Assembly (NCBI GenBank): GCA_001771585.1
Contig: MEUE01000003.1
Coordinates: 248,001-312,000 of the forward strand
Length of the DNA: 64,000 nucleotides
Reading direction: 5' to 3'
From: a candidate division WOR-1 bacterium RIFOXYB2_FULL_46_45
Lineage (GTDB): Bacteria; Margulisbacteria; WOR-1; XYC2-FULL-46-14
A program made the position numbers and the translations under genes. Positions 20,201-29,496 of the stretch are shown here, piece after piece (position 1 is the stretch's first letter; each line of letters opens with the position of its first letter). The notes beneath the pieces are model-generated. The model saw only the letters and a list, made by a program, of their open reading frames with translations, was not told where the DNA came from and made no database searches.

Positions 20201-21591
20201 ATCGGTTTTATGATTATTTTCAAATCTTCGCGGGTGTAACCGAATGATTTCAATTGTAGAGACAGGTCGCGGCCTGTCCTTACGGACGATCCGGTTTTAT
20301 GCAGATCATCCAAATCAACCATATTTTCCGTCAACCATTGCCCGTAAAAACGGCTGGAATAAATTTCTTCTTTAATTTCGTCGTCTTCCACGATCCGGTT
20401 GGTTTCGGTGTCGATATAAAACATCTTCCCCGGTTCCAGCCGTCCGGAATATTTGATCTGTTCGGGTTTTATATCCAAAACCCCGACTTCGGATGCCATC
20501 ACTACCAGGCCGTCGTTGGTGACAATGTAGCGGGCCGGACGCAGGCCGTTGCGGTCCAAGACCGCGCCGACATCTTTCCCGTCGGTAAAGGCGATCGCCG
20601 CCGGACCGTCCCACGGCTCCATGAAACAGGCATGATACTTGTAAAAATCGCGGACCTCTTTGCGCATCAAATTGTCGTGCTCCCACGCGCCGGGGATCAG
20701 CATCATCATCGAATGGGCCATTGAGCGACCGGATAAGGTCAGAAGCTCAAAAACATTGTCGAGCGCGGCGGAATCGGAACCGCCGGGAACGATCACGTCA
20801 ATCCCGCGCGCCCGCATCCAATTGATATTCCCGCGCAGGGTATTTATTTCTCCGTTATGCGCTAAGAACCGAAAGGGCTGGGCCAAATCCCAGGTCGGGA
20901 AAGTGTTGGTCGAGTAGCGCGAATGGATGAGCGCGATCGCGCTTTTGAAGTCGGGATCTTTTAAATCAAGAAAAAACTCTTCAACCTGTTCCGCCATCAG
21001 CAGGCCTTTGTAGGCAACGGTCCGCGAAGAGAGGTTTAAGATATAAAAACTTTCGGCCTTTATCTCTTTTTCAATTTTCCGGCGGATCGCGTACAGCTTC
21101 CGTTCAAATTCAAGCCGGGTATTCACCCTTTTTCCTTTAAAGATAAAGACCTGTTCGATCACCGGCCTGGTTTTGCGGGCGCTCTCCCCTATTTCAGATT
21201 CATTGATCGGAACTTTTCGAAAACCGAGCAAGACCTGGCCTTCTTTTTCGACAATTTTTAAAAAGGCCTCTTTAACCGCTTTGCGTTCTTCTTTGTTTGG
21301 AGGAAGAAAGAGCAGTCCGGTGCCGTAGGATCCGAATTGCGGAAGTTTGGGGAAAACTTTTTTATAAAAATCGTGGGGGATCTGAACCAAGATCCCGGCG
21401 CCGTCGCCGGTCTGGGGATCGGCTCCCACCGCCCCGCGGTGTGAGAGGCGCTTTAGGATTTGGAGCCCTTTTTCTACAATGTCGTGGGATTTTTCGCCTT
21501 TGATGCTGACGACAAAACCGACCCCGCAGCTGTCATGCTCGAAAGCCGGAGAATATAAACCCTCTGTTTTATATTTTTCATATCCCAACAT
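17257..21591 (-). CDS. gltB: glutamate synthase large subunit
   Basis: [12 protein letters not shown]-terminal nucleophile, full GltB domain set. Start moved from 21672 to ATG 21591 because the upstream extension is repeat-derived. Confidence 0.95.
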   Translation of the reverse strand: MLGYEKYKTEGLYSPAFEHDSCGVGFVVSIKGEKSHDIVEKGLQILKRLSHRGAVGADPQTGDGAGILVQIPHDFYKKVFPKLPQFGSYGTGLLFLPPNKEERKAVKEAFLKIVEKEGQVLLGFRKVPINESEIGESARKTRPVIEQVFIFKGKRVNTRLEFERKLYAIRRKIEKEIKAESFYILNLSSRTVAYKGLLMAEQVEEFFLDLKDPDFKSAIALIHSRYSTNTFPTWDLAQPFRFLAHNGEINTLRGNINWMRARGIDVIVPGGSDSAALDNVFELLTLSGRSMAHSMMMLIPGAWEHDNLMRKEVRDFYKYHACFMEPWDGPAAIAFTDGKDVGAVLDRNGLRPARYIVTNDGLVVMASEVGVLDIKPEQIKYSGRLEPGKMFYIDTETNRIVEDDEIKEEIYSSRFYGQWLTENMVDLDDLHKTGSSVRTGRDLSLQLKSFGYTREDLKIIIKPMAEKGQEPVGSMGNDTPHAVLSQRPQLLYNYFKQLFAQVTNPPIDPIREEVVMSLESYVGPQRDILSESPEHCRKLRVHEPILLNEELERIRSIQKNGFKTKTISIVSPKSLDAICSEAEAAINDGSTFLILSDRGVDKKHSAIPALLAVGAVHQHLVRKALRTKVGIIIESGEPREVHHFALLFGYGADLVNPYLAYEAVGLLVDEGSLFLDETTAVNNYRKAVNKGLKKILSKMGISTLNSYRGAQIFEALGLSDEVIKKCFEGTPSRIGGAGFEIIEKETQLRHQAAFAENGSDLLDTGGIYQWRKDGEFHLWNPESISAIQDAARNNDYGRYKEFAGLIDDQSKQPTSLRSSFKFKAAKAIPIKEVEPVESIMKRFATGAMSFGSISGPAHETIAIAMNAIGGKSNTGEGGEDPARFKDNRRSAIKQVASGRFGVTTNYLVNADELQIKIAQGAKPGEGGQLPGHKVSALIAKTRYTTKGVTLISPPPHHDIYSIEDLAQLIFDLKNVNPSARISVKLVSEIGVGTVAAGVAKGHADMILISGGEGGTGASPISSIRHAGLPWELGLAETHQTLVLNNLRSRVRLQTDGQIRTGRDVAIAAMLGAEEFGFATTMLIISGCVMLRHCHLNNCSVGVATQDPVLAERFRGKPEYIINYFNFLARDLRETMALLGIRTIDELVGRTDLLEVDEKLLPWKAKGLDYSKILYRPKGESHCTQKQEHGIEKILDRELIKKGSGEYKIKNSDRSVGAMLSGEICKKHGEKGLPEDSLRFKFTGCAGQSFGAWLAPGITFELDGLANDYVGKGMFGGKLIIHSPLKNIVIGNTSFYGAIRGEAYIRGMAGERFCVRNSGVNAVVEGVGDHGCEYMTGGRVVILGPTGRNFAAGMSGGIAYVYDKLGEFEPKCNQAMVELEELSLGDQKTVKRLLENHFKYTRSPIAKAVLDDFKAEIKRFVKVMPIEYKRVLTEEEIELLEVGDG

Positions 21592-21606
21592 TTTCAACAC
21601 CTTTGT

Positions 21607-21654
21607 TTTAGGGGCAGGCCCAAAGGTGTTGAGCCCAAAAGCCATGCCCCTAAA
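21607..21654. repeat. inverted repeat TTTAGGGGCA...TGCCCCTAAA upstream of gltB
   Basis: 10-bp perfect arms; interlocked with second IR CAACACCTTTG (21595-21605)/CAAAGGTGTTG (21621-21631). Confidence 0.8.
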
Positions 21655-21687
21655 TAAAAATCCAAATGACAAAATCCCAAATCCAAA

Positions 21688-23013
21688 CTAAAGGATTGGC
21701 AGATATTTTTTAATCTCGTACTCTGTAACCTGGATACGGAATTCGTCCCATTCCTTTTTCTTTAATTCGATAAAGCGGTTAAAGGTGTGATCTCCCAGCG
21801 TTTCACGCAGGAAGTCACTCTTTTCGGCAATTTCAATCGCCTGTCCCAAACTGGCCGGCAGTGATTGGATCCCGCGTTCCGCTCTCTCTTCATCGGTTAA
21901 ATGATAAAGGTTGAGTTCCATCGGCTCTTGTAGTTTATACTCTTCTTCGATCCCTTTCAAGCCGGCCGACAACATCACGGCCAGCTGGAGGTACGGGTTG
22001 CCGGACGGATCGGGGCAGCGCAGTTCCATCCTGGTCGCTTTTTCCGCTCCCGGTTTGTACATCGGAACGCGGATCAGGGCCGAACGGTTCCGTCTTGACC
22101 AGGCGATATAGACCGGAGCTTCGTAGCCGGGGACCAATCTCTTGTAAGAATTGACCCACGGGGCTAAAACCGAGATCATCTCCGGAGCGAACTTTAAAAT
22201 TCCGGCGATATAAGATTTACCGGTTGCCGACAGGTGATATTTGTCTTTGGCATCGTAGAACGCGTTGCTTGAACCTTTGAACAAGGACTGGTGGCAGTGC
22301 ATTCCGGAGCCGTTCTGTCCGAACATCGGCTTGGGCATGAAGGTGGCATAGACGCCATTGGCGGAAGCGACCTCTTTTACCGTCAAGCGATAGGTCACCA
22401 TGTCATCAGCCATTTTTAAGGCATCATCATAACGCATATCAATTTCATGCTGTGACGGAGCGACTTCGTGGTGGGAATATTCGACATTGATCCCCAGTTT
22501 GCGCAGGGCCAAAACCGTATCGCGGCGGAGGTTAGAAGCCATATCAAGCGGGGTTAGATCAAAATAACCACCCTCGTCCAGGATCTCGGTCCCTTTTGAA
22601 TCTTTGAAATAAAAATATTCCAGTTCCGGACCGACGTACATGTGATCAAAACCCATCTTCGCCATCTTTTTTAAAGCTCTTTTCAAGATGTAGCGAGGAT
22701 CACCTTCGTACGGCTTGCCTCCCGGCTGAAGGATATCGCAGATCATCCTGGCGACCGCCTTTTCCTGCGGCCTCCACGGGAGTATCTGGAAAGTATTCGG
22801 ATCGGGCATCGCGATCATATCCGACTCTTCGATATCTTGGAACCCGGTAATGGAAGAGCCGTCAAAGCCCATCCCGTCGGTCAGGGCCCCCTCCAGCTCC
22901 TCTTTTCCGATCGAAAAACTCTTCAGAATCCCGTTGACATCGGTAAACCACAATCTAATAAACTCGACATCGTTATCCGCAACCAGCTTCATAATCTCTT
23001 CTTTACTTGGCAT
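21688..23013 (-). CDS. glnA: glutamine synthetase type I
   Basis: MPSKEEIMKLVADNDVEFIRLWFTDVNG..., GMGFDGSSITGFQDIEESDM, NRSALIRVP; start revised to MPSKEE with AAGGAGG. Confidence 0.97.
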   Translation of the reverse strand: MPSKEEIMKLVADNDVEFIRLWFTDVNGILKSFSIGKEELEGALTDGMGFDGSSITGFQDIEESDMIAMPDPNTFQILPWRPQEKAVARMICDILQPGGKPYEGDPRYILKRALKKMAKMGFDHMYVGPELEYFYFKDSKGTEILDEGGYFDLTPLDMASNLRRDTVLALRKLGINVEYSHHEVAPSQHEIDMRYDDALKMADDMVTYRLTVKEVASANGVYATFMPKPMFGQNGSGMHCHQSLFKGSSNAFYDAKDKYHLSATGKSYIAGILKFAPEMISVLAPWVNSYKRLVPGYEAPVYIAWSRRNRSALIRVPMYKPGAEKATRMELRCPDPSGNPYLQLAVMLSAGLKGIEEEYKLQEPMELNLYHLTDEERAERGIQSLPASLGQAIEIAEKSDFLRETLGDHTFNRFIELKKKEWDEFRIQVTEYEIKKYLPIL

Positions 23014-23040
23014 TTTTTGTTCCTCCTTTTTATTAATTAA

Positions 23041-23058
23041 TAGCAACTTCTACGCCAG
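23041..23058 (-). promoter_or_regulatory. sigma54 promoter of glnA: TGGCGTAGAAGTTGCTA
   Basis: GG-N10-GC (consensus TGGCAC-N5-TTGCW) about 30 bp upstream of revised ATG. Confidence 0.75.
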
Positions 23059-23078
23059 CCAATCCAAGGGGAAATCCG

Positions 23079-23119
23079 ACAATTTTGTAGAAACAGAGGC
23101 CAAACCGCAACATTATTGT
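23079..23119 (-). promoter_or_regulatory. upstream boxes ACAATAATGT (23110-23119) and ACAAAATTGT (23079-23088) of glnA
   Basis: Two ACA-N4-TGT boxes 31 bp apart; same arrangement in two other promoters here. Confidence 0.65.
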
Positions 23120-23128
23120 CTTATTGTC

Positions 23129-23185
23129 TTATAATGCCGTCGTTCCCCTCTCCTTGGTACTGATCCTTATCGCCTCATCGACCGT
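23129..23185 (-). pseudogene. PII (GlnB/GlnK) C-terminal remnant, TVDEAIRISTKERGTTAL*
   Basis: 18 codons matching the C-terminus of PII at 25427; ends abruptly at the large repeat. Confidence 0.85.
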
Positions 23186-23737
23186 GGGACTGTCGCGAAA
23201 TAAATAAAATCCGACTAAAGAAACAACAAGAAGCATATGGGTTCCGCCCCTAGCTGGTTAAGCGACAGAAACTGGAAGCATTTACTCCTTTTACCCCGGT
23301 CCATTTTCTTTTTGGTCGGCGTGCAAAAAGAAAATGGACGAAAAGAAAAACACGCTCTTTCGCAAGCAAACACCGCCCCGCGTCCCCTTCTCCGCCACAA
23401 CCCCGCCTGTTTCGTCCCACCGGGAGCGGGACTCATCAATGCCCCTACCCATCCCTCTGTGCTTGCGGAGCTGCTTTGCTTTCTCATAACATGATCGAAA
23501 AATATAAATGTACCGCGATTTCCATTTACCTTATTTAGATGGGCGGGGTGAGGCCATAGGCGATCCCGAGCGGAGTCGAGGGAGAGACTGGGGAGGATGG
23601 CGCGGGTGAGGTTGGGCGGTGAAATTTGGAAATCGCTTGACTTTTATTTGTTACTTCCTTTGTGTCAAGACAAAGAAAGTAAAAAGAAAATTATCTTTTC
23701 CTTCCTATTTTACGGGGTAGTTTAATTTGGGAAATTT
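23186..23737. repeat. large structured dispersed repeat, copy 1
   Basis: Blocks shared with 44607-45100: GGGACTGTCGCGAAATAAATAAAATC..., 16-bp perfect hairpin, GCGATTTCC/GGAAATCGC stem, ATGGGCGGRGTGAGGCCATAGGCGATCCCGAGCGGAGTCGAGGGAGAGACTGGGGAGG. Confidence 0.9.
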
Positions 23738-23796
23738 AGGGTGAAATAATGTGGGTGGTAACATTTTATTTTAATGTCTTTACTGAGCCGTATCCG

Positions 23797-24192
23797 TTAT
23801 TTCTTAAGTTCGTTTACTATTCCCTGCGTTATGTATTTTATCAAGCGCCAAGACGGCAAAATAATTAACCAAAAGATAGCAATTCCACCAAATATAATAT
23901 AAAGTGTTTCCACAAAATCCCTTGATGAAAACTTAGTACCGTAATTGGCCATGAGAGCGATCAACAAAATCCATAAGCCAACCCAAATCAGACTAATAAT
24001 AATGGGGATTCGCCTAGATCCTACAGGATTAAGCAAGTTATTGTTTTCTGTGAAGGAAAGAATATTCTTGGATATTAGTTTGCCAAATCCTATTGCAATG
24101 GTAATTATAAAAACAAATAAAAACAGGTTCACTGGGAAAATATTCATTTTTGAATATCTGTAAAGGTATAAAGGTAAATACCAATCATTCAT
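23797..24192 (-). CDS. hypothetical multi-TM membrane protein
   Basis: 131-aa ORF with several hydrophobic segments; AT-rich. Confidence 0.55.
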   Translation of the reverse strand: MNDWYLPLYLYRYSKMNIFPVNLFLFVFIITIAIGFGKLISKNILSFTENNNLLNPVGSRRIPIIISLIWVGLWILLIALMANYGTKFSSRDFVETLYIIFGGIAIFWLIILPSWRLIKYITQGIVNELKK

Positions 24193-24329
24193 AGCTTCTA
24201 TCTATTATATATCTGTCATTTTCTGTGTCAATTGGGGTAATTTAATCACTGACAAAAAAAGCATCCTCTCTTCTAGTCTTCGATGGATGGGATGTAGGAG
24301 AAACATCCAAATTCTGATAAAATTAAATC

Positions 24330-25253
24330 ATGATAAAAGACAACACCGTGTTAATCCTAGGAGCAGGGGCAAGCGCCGATTATAACTACCCTACCGGGCT
24401 AAAGCTTAAAGATGATATTGTAAGAAACCTTGCTCCTGGCTCCAATAATTATTGGCTTGAGATTTTTGATATTGTTAATATTAGAAGAGAAGAAATTCAA
24501 GAATTCACCAAAGCATTAAGTCATTGTGGTTTAGATTCGATCGATACCTTTTTAGAACGGAACCCCAAATACCATAAAATTGGCGTGCTAGCTATTGCGA
24601 TTGGAATAACTCGAAAAGAAAATGCACAAGAAAATGGTTTTTTTAGGACAGATCGTTATAATTGGTATCAATACCTTTATGGCAAACTGGATGCACCATT
24701 TGATGATTTTGAAAATAATAGATTATCTATTATTACGTTTAATTATGATAGATCTTTGGAACATTGCTTATTTACATATTTTAGGAATACACACTTAAAT
24801 AAGAGCATTGAAGAATGTGCTCAAAAATTCATGACAATCCCCATTATTCATGTATACGGTAAGCTAGGCAATTTGCCTTGGCAGGACAACAAAGACACGC
24901 GCGAATACACAAACTTTTCGGATGAAATACAAGGGGTGATAGATGTAAGTAAAAATATTAAAATACTATCCGAACGAGATACTATATCAGAAGACTTTAG
25001 AAAAGCGCACAAATTATTGTTTGGAGCATCAAAAATTATTTTTATGGGCTTTGGGTATAATGAAACAAACCTGATAAGACTTGGATTTGACCATCTTGAT
25101 TTTGGCGGAAGAATAAAAATTTTAGGATCATCCTACAATTTAACCCCCATACAAATAGATGTAATAGAAAATAAATTTAGAAGAAAAATAAAATTCCCAG
25201 AAAAAAGTCGTTTTAAAAAAAATCTAGAGTTCTTACAAAATATTGTGTTCTAG
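24330..25253 (+). CDS. SIR2-like domain protein
   Basis: VLILGAGASADYNYPTGLKL; IITFNYDRSLE; IHVYGKLGNL; IIFMGFGYNETN. Confidence 0.75.
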   Translation: MIKDNTVLILGAGASADYNYPTGLKLKDDIVRNLAPGSNNYWLEIFDIVNIRREEIQEFTKALSHCGLDSIDTFLERNPKYHKIGVLAIAIGITRKENAQENGFFRTDRYNWYQYLYGKLDAPFDDFENNRLSIITFNYDRSLEHCLFTYFRNTHLNKSIEECAQKFMTIPIIHVYGKLGNLPWQDNKDTREYTNFSDEIQGVIDVSKNIKILSERDTISEDFRKAHKLLFGASKIIFMGFGYNETNLIRLGFDHLDFGGRIKILGSSYNLTPIQIDVIENKFRRKIKFPEKSRFKKNLEFLQNIVF

Positions 25254-25307
25254 AATAATGTTGAGGCCCCAATTCTCCCCCCATTCCCTTTAAAAATCAA
25301 TACCTTA

Positions 25308-25432
25308 GTAGATCAGAATATCAGGGTATCAGTCGGTAGAGTATTAGAAAACAAGAATACCAGGGAACCCTGATATCCTGCTCCCTGGTATCCTGCCTAC
25401 TGATATTCTGATTTCCTGATAACCTGCTACAG
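25308..25432. repeat. ATCAGGATATCAG-type degenerate repeat tract, inverted arrangement
   Basis: GATCAGAATATCAGGGTATCAG... and ...CTACTGATATTCTGATTTCCTGATAACC. Confidence 0.85.
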
Positions 25433-25771
25433 CGCCGTCGTTCCCCTCTCCTTGGTACTGATCCTAATCACCTCATCAACCGTCGAAATAAAGATCTTCC
25501 CGTCCCCCATCTTTCCGGTTGAGCAGACCTCTTCAATAATATTGATCAGTTCGTTTAACTTATTGTCATCAACCACTATTTCCAGTTTTATCTTGGGGAG
25601 AAATTCAATCCGGTATTCACCGACCCGCCATTCAAGAGTTATCCCTTTTTGCTTCCCTCTCCCTTTAACTTCGGTAACGGTCATCCCAACAAAGCCTTTT
25701 TTATCTAAGGCTTCCCTTAAATCTTCCAGTTTTTCCGGACGGACAATCGCTTCTACCCTTTTCATTTTCAT
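25427..25771 (-). CDS. nitrogen regulatory protein PII
   Basis: MKRVEAIVRPEKLEDLREAL...GKMGDGKIFISTVDEVIRISTKERG. Confidence 0.95.
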   Translation of the reverse strand: MKMKRVEAIVRPEKLEDLREALDKKGFVGMTVTEVKGRGKQKGITLEWRVGEYRIEFLPKIKLEIVVDDNKLNELINIIEEVCSTGKMGDGKIFISTVDEVIRISTKERGTTAL

Positions 25772-25780
25772 CCCCTCCTT

Positions 25781-26992
25781 TTAAATGCTCTCGGCATGCT
25801 GAGAAATATCGAGCCCGACCAGTTCTTCGTTTTTCGAAACCCGCAGGCCAAAAAACATGTCAACCAGGGTTGCCAAAACGTAGGTCACAACAAAAGAGAA
25901 AACCGCGACAATGGCAACCGTAATAAACTGGATCCACAACAGGCCGGGATTACCAAACAATAAACCGTCCGCTCCGGCCGGATTGATTGCCTTACTGGCA
26001 AAAACACCGGTTAAAACAGCGCCCCACGCTCCTCCCATCCCATGGCAGGCAAAAGCATCCAGAGATTCATCTATCCTTAATTTCATACGCAGTACAATCA
26101 TATAATAAGAGATCATAGCCGCGCTGGCTCCGATAAAGATTGCGGCTAAAGGATCGACAAAGCCGGAAGCCGGTGTTATCGCGACCAATCCGACCACCGC
26201 TCCGGTCGCGACACCAAGTACCGACGGCCGGCGGTGCAGCCAGCTTAAAACCATCCAAGTCACTCCGGCAGCGGCCGCCGCGGTATTGGTTACGACAAAA
26301 GCCGAAACCGCCAACCCATTTGCCGCTAAGGCCGACCCGCCGTTAAAACCAAACCAGCCAAACCAAAGCAGTACCGCTCCTAAAACAACCAACGGAATAT
26401 TGCTCGGTTCCATATTATCTTTCCCATAGCCGATTCTTTTCCCGATAACCAAAGCGATGGCAAGAGCGGAAAATCCGGCGGTAACGTGGACAACTGTTCC
26501 TCCGGCAAAATCAAGGGCGCCAAAAGCTCTCAACCAGCCCCCTATTCCCCACACCCAGTGGCAGACCGGATCATAAACCAACGTCGCCCAGATGACGGAA
26601 AAAAACAGAAAAGAAGAGAATTTGATCCTCTCGACAAAAGCACCGACAATCAACGACGGGGTAACGATCGCGAAAGCGGCCTGAAAGATCATAAAGGCCA
26701 GGGCCGGGATTGTGGCGGCATAACCGGGATCGGGAAGCGCGCCGACTCCCGCCAAACCTAAGGCTTGCAACCCCCCGATTATTCCGCTCTTGGTCGGACC
26801 GAAAGCTAAAGTGTAACCGTACAAAACCCATTGCAGGCTGATAACCATCAAAACCGCGAAACACATCATGATGGTGGAAAGAATATTTTTCTTCCTGACC
26901 ATCCCCCCGTAAAAGAACCCGACCGCCGGAGTCATCAAGATTACCAGAGCCGTTGAAATCAGGATCCAAGCTGTATCACCGGAATTGATCAT
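25781..26992 (-). CDS. amt: ammonium transporter Amt
   Basis: GDTAWILISTALVILMTPAVGFFYGGMVRKKN...; start at MINSGD with AGGAGG. Confidence 0.96.
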   Translation of the reverse strand: MINSGDTAWILISTALVILMTPAVGFFYGGMVRKKNILSTIMMCFAVLMVISLQWVLYGYTLAFGPTKSGIIGGLQALGLAGVGALPDPGYAATIPALAFMIFQAAFAIVTPSLIVGAFVERIKFSSFLFFSVIWATLVYDPVCHWVWGIGGWLRAFGALDFAGGTVVHVTAGFSALAIALVIGKRIGYGKDNMEPSNIPLVVLGAVLLWFGWFGFNGGSALAANGLAVSAFVVTNTAAAAAGVTWMVLSWLHRRPSVLGVATGAVVGLVAITPASGFVDPLAAIFIGASAAMISYYMIVLRMKLRIDESLDAFACHGMGGAWGAVLTGVFASKAINPAGADGLLFGNPGLLWIQFITVAIVAVFSFVVTYVLATLVDMFFGLRVSKNEELVGLDISQHAESI

Positions 26993-27020
26993 AACTGTTC
27001 CTCCTTTATTAAAGGAGACA

Positions 27021-27037
27021 GCAATTTCCATTCCCGC
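27021..27037 (-). promoter_or_regulatory. sigma54 promoter of amt: GGGAATGGAAATTGCTG
   Basis: GG-N10-GC, about 30 bp from ATG. Confidence 0.65.
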
Positions 27038-27056
27038 GAAAACAGGCAATATTAAT

Positions 27057-27096
27057 ACAACTTTGTAGAATAACGCGATAATTACTACATTATTGT
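27057..27096 (-). promoter_or_regulatory. upstream boxes ACAATAATGT (27087-27096) and ACAAAGTTGT (27057-27066) of amt
   Basis: 30 bp start to start; 22 bp to -24 GG. Confidence 0.65.
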
Positions 27097-27097
27097 T

Positions 27098-27439
27098 TTA
27101 TCCGATCGCTTTTTTACCCCGCTCCCCCGTCCGGATCCTGACACATTCTTCAAGAGGAATGATAAAAATCTTTCCGTCGCCGATCTTGCCGCTTTTTGCT
27201 CCCTTCACTATCGCATCGACAGTAAGATCAACAAAGTCGTCGTTAACCGCTATTTCAAGACGTACTTTCTTAAGCAAATTTATTTCTTGAACCACTCCGC
27301 GGTAGGTTTCGGTGTATCCCGCCTGCTGTCCGCATCCCAGGGAATTAGTAACCGACAATTTATAAACCTTCGCCTCAAAAAGAGCCTGTTTCACGTCCGG
27401 CAATTTCTCCGGTTGAATAAAAGCCGTGATCAGTTTCAT
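27098..27439 (-). CDS. nitrogen regulatory protein PII, divergent T-loop
   Basis: [20 protein letters not shown]...[25 protein letters not shown]. Confidence 0.93.
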   Translation of the reverse strand: MKLITAFIQPEKLPDVKQALFEAKVYKLSVTNSLGCGQQAGYTETYRGVVQEINLLKKVRLEIAVNDDFVDLTVDAIVKGAKSGKIGDGKIFIIPLEECVRIRTGERGKKAIG

Positions 27440-27457
27440 TTTTCATCCCTCCTTTTA

Positions 27458-28756
27458 TTATTGCGCGGTAAAAATCTGGAAACCGGCATAGGCTTCCATA
27501 CCGTGCTCGCCGATATCCAAGCCCCTCATTTCTTCTTCGGGAGAAACTCTTATCCCCAGTAAGGTTTTAATTAAAAACCAAACCGTTAAAGAGATCAACA
27601 GGGTAAAAGAGGCAACCGCCAAGACCCCCATAAATTGGGTGCTTAAAAGCTTAAAGCCGCCGCCAAAAAACAGCCCGTTTCCCGTGGTATTGGGCATAAA
27701 AATATCCTGGGCAAAAAGCCCGACCGCCAGAGTGCCAAACACACCATTCAAAAGATGGACCGACAGCGCCCCTACCGGATCGTCAAGTTTTAAGCGGTCA
27801 AAAAAGAGGACCCCTAAAACAACCAGAATACCGGCAATCCCGCCGATTATAAGGGAACTTAACGGAGAGATATAGGCACAGGGAGCGGTAACCGCCACCA
27901 ACCCGCCCAAACAGCCGTTGATGGTCATCCCCAGATCCGGTTTTCCGGTAATAAACCAGGCCAGCAAGGTGGAGGTTAAAATTCCGGCCGCGGCGGCTAA
28001 ATTGGTGGTAACCACAATCCTTGAAATGGCGTTAACATCCGCCGCCATGGTGGAGCCGGGATTAAATCCGAACCAACCGAGCCAGAGAACAAAGGCTCCG
28101 ATAGTTGCCAGTCCAATATTATGTCCGGGAATAGCGGAAGGAGAACCGTCTTTACGATATTTACCCAAGCGCGGACCGAGCATTAAGATTCCGGCCAAAG
28201 CGGCCCAACCGCCAACCGAATGCACTACCGATGAACCGGCAAAATCCCAAAATCCCAAAGCGGCCAGCCAGCCCCCGCCCCAAATCCAATGCCCAATAAT
28301 CGGATAAATCAGCCCGACCATAAAGAAAGAAAAAATAATGAAAGATAAATATTTAATGCGTTCCGCCACCGCCCCGGAAACGATCGTAGCCGCGGTCCCG
28401 GCAAAAACCAGCTGAAAGAAAAATTTTGCCAAAAGCGGCACCGAAGCCCATGAAATGGCCGAATAAACCCCCTGATAAGCCGCGCCGACGGCAGGGCTGT
28501 TGTCCGCTCCGGAAAGCCCGACTAATCCTTGCAGTCCAATTAACGGATTTCCGTTGCCAAACATTATGCCCCAACCAACCAGCCAAAAAGCGATTGAAGA
28601 AACGGCAAAGACAATAAAATTTTTGGATAAAATATTCACCGCGTTTTTGGCCCTGGCAAAACCGGTCTCAACTGCCGCAAAACCAAGATTCATAAAGAAG
28701 ACCAGCATCGCCGTAATTAAAACCCACATTGTATCGGCAATAATCTTAAACTCCAT
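27458..28756 (-). CDS. amt: ammonium transporter Amt, second copy
   Basis: [29 protein letters not shown]...[30 protein letters not shown]. Confidence 0.96.
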   Translation of the reverse strand: MEFKIIADTMWVLITAMLVFFMNLGFAAVETGFARAKNAVNILSKNFIVFAVSSIAFWLVGWGIMFGNGNPLIGLQGLVGLSGADNSPAVGAAYQGVYSAISWASVPLLAKFFFQLVFAGTAATIVSGAVAERIKYLSFIIFSFFMVGLIYPIIGHWIWGGGWLAALGFWDFAGSSVVHSVGGWAALAGILMLGPRLGKYRKDGSPSAIPGHNIGLATIGAFVLWLGWFGFNPGSTMAADVNAISRIVVTTNLAAAAGILTSTLLAWFITGKPDLGMTINGCLGGLVAVTAPCAYISPLSSLIIGGIAGILVVLGVLFFDRLKLDDPVGALSVHLLNGVFGTLAVGLFAQDIFMPNTTGNGLFFGGGFKLLSTQFMGVLAVASFTLLISLTVWFLIKTLLGIRVSPEEEMRGLDIGEHGMEAYAGFQIFTAQ

Positions 28757-28774
28757 TTTTACCACTCTCCCTTT

Positions 28775-29431
28775 TTAAATATTGATATCCAACTGCGTCG
28801 TTACAGTCGGTTTCGCGCCGTTGTTGTATGTGCCGTAACCGAAAATCACCGAAGTGTTGGGAGCAAATATCCATGAAATCCCGTAAAAGGTGGCTCCCAG
28901 CACCGATTTGGAACCGGCGTAGTCGACGCAGGCCCACAATTTATCGGTAATTGTTTTGTCCCAGGTTAAGATCAAACCAGAATTTTCACCCGCCCCGAGA
29001 ACTTTCTCGTTACCGGAAAAATAACCAACCGATAAACGTCCCAGCGGAGTAGTTTTTGCAGCTACGCCATAAAGGACATTCTGGTCGGTGACCCCGCCTT
29101 TGGTCCCGAAGCCAAAGCCGCCAACCGCGACAGCGGGCAGGATCCCGTTTTCTCCAACACCGTATTTGGCATTAAAGGTAAACGGATCGGATTGAGGCAA
29201 GAAAACATCGGCACCGACTTCAAGACCTGGAAGCAGACCGTAAGTCAACCCAGTATCGGTTGGGAAAGCATAGCCTCCTTCTGCCGGTCCTTCCAAGGTG
29301 AAGTAATTGTCGATCCCAAAATGCCAGACCCCCAACGGCTGGATATCGGTCGACGGGTTCCAGATCTGGGTCGACGGAGTCGCGAACGCTACACTCTGCA
29401 ACAGCAACAAAGCAACCAAAACTTTTTTCAT
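28775..29431 (-). CDS. predicted outer-membrane beta-barrel/porin-like protein
   Basis: Signal peptide MKKVLVALLLLQSVAFA followed by alternating aromatic/Gly strands; first gene of amt2-PII2 unit. Confidence 0.6.
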   Translation of the reverse strand: MKKVLVALLLLQSVAFATPSTQIWNPSTDIQPLGVWHFGIDNYFTLEGPAEGGYAFPTDTGLTYGLLPGLEVGADVFLPQSDPFTFNAKYGVGENGILPAVAVGGFGFGTKGGVTDQNVLYGVAAKTTPLGRLSVGYFSGNEKVLGAGENSGLILTWDKTITDKLWACVDYAGSKSVLGATFYGISWIFAPNTSVIFGYGTYNNGAKPTVTTQLDINI

Positions 29432-29458
29432 TTTTGTTCCCCCCTTTGTCCTTAACAC

Positions 29459-29475
29459 AGCAATTTTGAGGCCAG
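29459..29475 (-). promoter_or_regulatory. sigma54 promoter of porin-amt-PII unit: TGGCCTCAAAATTGCTG
   Basis: TGGC-N7-TTGC, GG-N10-GC, about 30 bp from ATG. Confidence 0.78.
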
Positions 29476-29496
29476 GGAGTTTATGAGGGGGAAGAT

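Noticed and set aside
23215-23487. Minus-strand ORFs 23215-23487 and 44542-44784 sharing MDRGKRSKCFQFLSLNQLGAEP
   Set aside because: Shared peptide comes from the conserved non-coding repeat; flanking residues diverge and the hairpin stem is what is conserved.
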